A DNA stretch of 64,000 nucleotides from Clostridiales bacterium (GTDB lineage: Bacteria; Bacillota; Clostridia; Oscillospirales; Oscillospiraceae). Both the position numbers and the translations under genes were made by a program. The notes under the pieces are model-generated. The model saw nothing but the letters and a program-made list of their open reading frames with translations, had not been told where the DNA came from and searched no databases. The first letter of the stretch is position 1. Every line of letters begins with the position of its first letter. Shown here piece after piece: positions 60,550 through 64,000 of the stretch. The stretch covers positions 1 to 64,000 of the forward strand of contig JAJUJI010000011.1 in NCBI GenBank assembly GCA_029265405.1, written 5' to 3'.

Positions 60550-61965
60550 TCAGTTTTCCAGCAGCCTGCCCGTAAGGCTGTAGGTGTTGAAGCCCGTGAT
60601 TTCGGCAAGGGCAAAGGAGCCTATAAGCTCCGGGCCGCCTTCGACATGCACGAGCCTTCCGCAAAGGGTGCGCGCCGTCAGGCGGCCCTCGGCATCGCCT
60701 ATGCCGTCGATGAGTATCCGGTGCCTTCTCCCCAAATGTGCGGCCTGCGTTTCAAGTGAAATCCTGTTCTGCAGCTCTATCAGCCTGTCGAAGCGCCTTT
60801 GCTTGTCCTCGCGGCTGAAGGGGTCGGACATCAAGGCCGCCGCGGTGCCGACACGCGGCGAATATATGAACGTAAAAAGCATATCGAAGCGGACGCGCTC
60901 GACCAGTCTCAGCGTGTCCTCGAATTCCTCGTCCGTTTCGGTGGGAAAGCCCACTATCACGTCGCTGGTGAGCGCTATGTCCGGCATGAGCAGGCGGGCC
61001 TTTTCCGTAAGCTTGCAGTAATAATCCGCGGTATAGCCTCTGTTCATTTCCCGGAGCACCCTGTCGTTGCCGGACTGGAAGGGAAGATGGATGTGGCGCT
61101 CCACCTTTTCGCATCTCGCCATGGTTTCAAAAAGACGGTCTGAGGCGTCCTTCGGATGGCTGGTCATAAAGCGGATTATGAACTCGCCGTCTATTTTGTT
61201 TATTTCCTCAAGCAGATAGGAAAAGTCGGCGTGTATATTTAAATCCTTTCCGTAGGAATTGACGTTTTGCCCCAGCAAATAAAGCTCCTTGTAGCCGGCC
61301 TCCACCGCCTCGCGGGCCTCCTTAATTACCGCCTCGGGACTTCTGCTGCGCTCCCTGCCCCGGACAAAGGGGACTACGCAGTAGGAGCAGAAATTGTCGC
61401 AGCCGCTCATCACGGTAATCCAGGCCCTAACTTTTCCCGAGCGCAGCGCGGGCAAGCCCTCGTACAGCTCGCCGTCTATCTGCCTGGCCTCCACGAGCCT
61501 GCCCTTGTGCGGGCGCAGCGTCTTGTCAAGCAGCTCGGGAAAGCGCCAGAGCTCGTAAGGCCCGAAAATCAAGTCCACATGGGGATAAGACCGCTTCAGC
61601 TTTTCAAGCCGGTGCCTCTGCTGGACCATGCAGCCGCAAAGCGCGATTTTTTGCCCGGGCTTGGCCCTTTTCGTATGCGTCAGCGCGCCGACGTTGCCGA
61701 GCACGCGCAGCTCGGCATGCTCCCTTACGGCGCAGGTGTTTATTACGATGAGATCGGCATCGGCTTCGCTGGAGGTAAAGCCGTAGCCCATGCGCGCAAG
61801 CATGCCCCTTATTTTCTCGCTGTCGGACTCGTTTTGCTGGCAGCCGTAGGTGTCCACGAAAGCCAGCGGCCGCTCCGGCAGGGCCGTGTTCCGCTCGCAA
61901 AGCAGGCGCATTATCTCAAATTGGCGGTCAAGCTCCGCCTGTGAAACAGTTCTTATATTAGGCAA
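60550..61965 (-). CDS. miaB: tRNA-2-methylthio-N6-dimethylallyladenosine synthase
   Basis: 471 residues. MTTase N-terminal domain with T-Y-G-C-Q-Q-N near 40 and two further Cys (N-T-C-A-V-R, C-G-C-M-V-Q). Radical-SAM motif C-D-N-F-C-S-Y-C. C-terminal TRAM domain. Adds the methylthio group to i6A37 in tRNAs reading UNN codons. TTG start with aaggag at 8 nt. The miaB-mutS order is common in Firmicutes. Confidence 0.95.
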   Translation of the reverse strand: MPNIRTVSQAELDRQFEIMRLLCERNTALPERPLAFVDTYGCQQNESDSEKIRGMLARMGYGFTSSEADADLIVINTCAVREHAELRVLGNVGALTHTKRAKPGQKIALCGCMVQQRHRLEKLKRSYPHVDLIFGPYELWRFPELLDKTLRPHKGRLVEARQIDGELYEGLPALRSGKVRAWITVMSGCDNFCSYCVVPFVRGRERSRSPEAVIKEAREAVEAGYKELYLLGQNVNSYGKDLNIHADFSYLLEEINKIDGEFIIRFMTSHPKDASDRLFETMARCEKVERHIHLPFQSGNDRVLREMNRGYTADYYCKLTEKARLLMPDIALTSDVIVGFPTETDEEFEDTLRLVERVRFDMLFTFIYSPRVGTAAALMSDPFSREDKQRRFDRLIELQNRISLETQAAHLGRRHRILIDGIGDAEGRLTARTLCGRLVHVEGGPELIGSFALAEITGFNTYSLTGRLLEN

Positions 61966-62036
61966 CTCAAAAGCTCCTTAATGCTGAATACCGGAATAAT
62001 ATTTTAGCATTTGGCATAAGGCTTGGCAACCGGTAT

Positions 62037-62065
62037 TTGACGTTATATTACAAGCGTTGTATAAT
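62037..62065 (+). promoter_or_regulatory. Sigma-A promoter of the racemase-fold gene and mutL
   Basis: ttgacg (62037-62042), 17-nt spacer, tataat (62060-62065), then aaaggagg at 62084-62092 and GTG at 62101. Confidence 0.7.
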
Positions 62066-62100
62066 AAGCGCAAACGTAAAAATAAAGGAGGGTCGGCGTC

Positions 62101-63177
62101 GTGAAAGCTTTGGTGATTGAAAAGGCCGATGTAAAGGCGAATATTGCTGCCATACGGCGCAGGGCCGGAAGCGCTGAAATAACCGCCGATTTGAGCGGGG
62201 GCGGGCAGGGCATGGGCCTGGTGGGGGCTGCAAGGCTCCTGCGTGAGGAGGGCATACGCTCCTTTGCGGTCAGCGAAGCGGGCGACGCTGTCCAGCTTAG
62301 GAAGAACGGCTTTACGGAGGAGCGGATATTGCTGCTCCGCTCGGTTTCGGACGCTTATGAAATCAAAGCCATGCTGGAAAACGATGTGACGCTTACCGTG
62401 GGCTCCTATGATGCCGGAATCGCGCTCAACGGCATGGCCGAGGAGGCCGGCATGGTCGCCGAAGCGCGCATCAGTATAGACACGGGGCTGGGCCATTACG
62501 GCTTCCTGCCGGACGAAAAAGACAAGGTGCTTAAGCTTTACAGGCACATGGCCAACCTTGCGATAAGCGGGCTATATACCCGCCTTTCGTATGCCGGAGG
62601 CAGGGAAGCGGCGGAAAAGCGCCATGCGGCTTTCATATCCCTGGTCGATGCGCTGCGCTCGGAGGGGATAGACCCGGGAACCATATGCGTCATGGGTTCG
62701 GAAGCGCTGTTCAACTGCGACCTGGGGCAGCAGGCGGAGGTTTGCGTAGGCTCCGCCATAATAGGAAGGACCAATGCGCCGGCGGAAAGCGGGCTGGTCA
62801 GGGTCGGGCATATTGAAGCCTCCCTGGAGGAAATGCGCTGGCTGCCGAAAGGAAGCTTAGCCGGCTCCGGAGCGGCCGCAAGGCTGAAAAGGCCGACTCT
62901 GACGGCGACGCTTGACGTGGGCTGGTACAACGGCACGGCCGCCGCGCCGAGCAGCCGCACCGAGCCCCTTTTCCGGCGCATAAGGGCCGCTCTGAGGGGC
63001 GGGAGCGCAGGCGAGCCGGAAATATGCGTAAACGGGAAAAAAGCGCGGGTGCTGGGTCGGGCGGGAATGACGTCCATGGCCTTAAACGTCACCAAGTGCC
63101 AGTGCAAGGCGGGGGATGTCGCGATGATCAAGGCCGATCCGCGCATGGTGAGGGGCCTCCTCGTGGACTTCAGGTAA
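62101..63177 (+). CDS. Alanine-racemase-fold protein lacking the PLP lysine
   Basis: 358 residues with fold-type III features: F-A-V-S-E-A near 55-60, I-D-T-G-L-G-H-Y-G-F (126-135), V-G-S-A-I-I-G (216-222). The PLP loop, normally V-K-A-N-A-Y-G-H-G, reads L-S-G-G-G-Q-G-M-G (31-39), so the lysine that binds PLP is Ser32. The second catalytic motif V-G-Y-A-D-G reads V-G-W-Y-N-G (273-278), replacing the catalytic Tyr by Trp. It therefore cannot be a normal alanine racemase. It may be a binding protein or regulator, or catalyse something else. It has its own good promoter, and mutL follows 15 bp later. Confidence 0.82.
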   Translation: MKALVIEKADVKANIAAIRRRAGSAEITADLSGGGQGMGLVGAARLLREEGIRSFAVSEAGDAVQLRKNGFTEERILLLRSVSDAYEIKAMLENDVTLTVGSYDAGIALNGMAEEAGMVAEARISIDTGLGHYGFLPDEKDKVLKLYRHMANLAISGLYTRLSYAGGREAAEKRHAAFISLVDALRSEGIDPGTICVMGSEALFNCDLGQQAEVCVGSAIIGRTNAPAESGLVRVGHIEASLEEMRWLPKGSLAGSGAAARLKRPTLTATLDVGWYNGTAAAPSSRTEPLFRRIRAALRGGSAGEPEICVNGKKARVLGRAGMTSMALNVTKCQCKAGDVAMIKADPRMVRGLLVDFR

Positions 63178-63192
63178 AAAAGAGAGTGACGG

Positions 63193-64000
63193 ATGAACAG
63201 GATATGCAAGCTGCCGCCGCATGTGGCGGACCTTATAGCGGCCGGCGAGGTGGTCGAGCGCCCGGCCTCCGTCGTCAAGGAGCTGATGGAAAATTCCATC
63301 GACGCCGGAGCTTCAGCGATAACCGTAGAGATACAGCGGGGCGGCATGAGCTATATTCGCATAACGGACAACGGAATGGGCATGTCGCCGGAGGACGCTT
63401 CGGCCGCCTTTCAGCGCCACGCCACAAGCAAGCTCAAGGACGAGCGGGGACTTGAGGCGATAAGGACGCTCGGCTTCAGGGGAGAGGCTCTGGCCGCCAT
63501 AGCCGCGGTGTCCAGGGTGCAGCTCCTGACCCGTGAAAAAGGCTCTCTGGAGGGTACTTCCCTGCATATGGAGGCGGGAGCGGAGCTCAATAAGGAGCCC
63601 GCCGGCTGCCCCGAGGGCACGACTATTATTGTGCGGGATCTCTTTTTCAATACTCCCGCCCGCCTGAAATTCATGAAAAAGGACGCCGCCGAGGGCGCGG
63701 GAGTGTCAGCAGCGGTTATACGCTGCGCCCTGAGCCGCCCGGAGGTGTCCGTACGTTTTATCAGGGAAGGCAGGGAGGAATTCCAGACCGCCGGGGACGG
63801 CGATATACGCTCCTGCGCCTACGCTCTGCTCGGAAGGGACTTTGCCAAAACCATGCTCATGGCCGAAAGCTCCGGAGAGGGGCTGAGCGTTACGGGTTAT
63901 GTTTCGCCTCCCTCCGCCGCCCGCGGAAACAGGAGCGGCCAGTATTTTTTCGTCAACGGCAGATTCGTCAAGTCGCAGCTGCTTCAGACAGCCCTTGAGC
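63193..64000 (+). CDS. mutL: DNA mismatch repair protein MutL (5' part, runs off the window)
   Basis: Open frame from ATG 63193 to the window end (269 codons, no stop). The GHKL ATPase motifs are clear: I-A-A-G-E-V-V-E-R-P near 15-24, E-L-M-E-N-S-I-D-A-G-A near 31-41, D-N-G-M-G-M near 61-66, G-F-R-G-E-A-L near 94-100. The N-terminal ATPase and transducer region are in view; the C-terminal endonuclease/dimerisation domain lies outside. Works with MutS at 57934-60531. Confidence 0.95.
   Translation, partial: MNRICKLPPHVADLIAAGEVVERPASVVKELMENSIDAGASAITVEIQRGGMSYIRITDNGMGMSPEDASAAFQRHATSKLKDERGLEAIRTLGFRGEALAAIAAVSRVQLLTREKGSLEGTSLHMEAGAELNKEPAGCPEGTTIIVRDLFFNTPARLKFMKKDAAEGAGVSAAVIRCALSRPEVSVRFIREGREEFQTAGDGDIRSCAYALLGRDFAKTMLMAESSGEGLSVTGYVSPPSAARGNRSGQYFFVNGRFVKSQLLQTALE

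Overview
The window looks like chromosomal DNA of a spore-forming Firmicute, most likely a moderately GC-rich member of the Clostridia. A complete gerA-type spore germinant-receptor operon, S-layer-homology (SLH) anchoring, cohesin/dockerin modules, DUF554, MoxR/DUF58/transglutaminase genes and strong aGGAGG ribosome binding sites all point there. Arg AGG and Ile ATA codons are common throughout. I see no IS element, integrase, CRISPR array or prophage. Coding density is high and operons are tightly packed, often with ATGA overlaps.

Layout. 1-560: tail of an rRNA operon (5S) followed by tRNA-Asn, tRNA-Met and tRNA-Trp and a strong terminator. 568-7908: a GPH-type sugar symporter, a MoxR-DUF58-transglutaminase membrane operon and a uroporphyrinogen-decarboxylase-family protein. 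8119-11642: a two-gene c-di-GMP unit pairing a phosphodiesterase (intact EAL, dead GGDEF, dead receiver) with an active diguanylate cyclase. 11691-15984: a ribbon-helix-helix protein, ClpB and a CbpA-like J-protein in one operon. 16194-21479: MgtC, a GNAT acetyltransferase and the germinant receptor (A-C-small D-B order). 21663-30599: an old-yellow-enzyme reductase, divergent from hydrolase-MurF-Ddl, then RF2, DUF554 and nicotinate phosphoribosyltransferase. 30648-42266: flavodoxin, a nucleotidyltransferase, IlvE-PaaK-ACT, a PRPP-synthetase homologue, a second URO-D protein, an arylamine N-acetyltransferase and an esterase-MFS-esterase operon.

The accessory part is 42324-56642. It begins with a three-gene TerB/ATPase/helicase cassette that matches the published Shango anti-phage system (SngA-SngB-SngC), driven by a consensus sigma-A promoter. 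After an SDR dehydrogenase with a palindromic operator come two secreted proteins. The first is a 1892-residue metallophosphoesterase with four internal repeats, a cohesin-like module and a C-terminal dockerin. The second is a 576-residue protein with a cohesin module and three SLH domains. Together they read as a miniature cohesin-dockerin surface system in which an S-layer-bound cohesin could display a phosphoesterase instead of a cellulase. This is the most novel-looking unit in the window.

56725-64000: PlsC-like acyltransferase, MutS and MiaB on the minus strand, then on the plus strand an alanine-racemase-fold protein that has lost its PLP lysine, and the start of mutL, which runs off the end. 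All functions are assigned by reading motifs. Promoters were picked by eye against sigma-A boxes and none has been tested.
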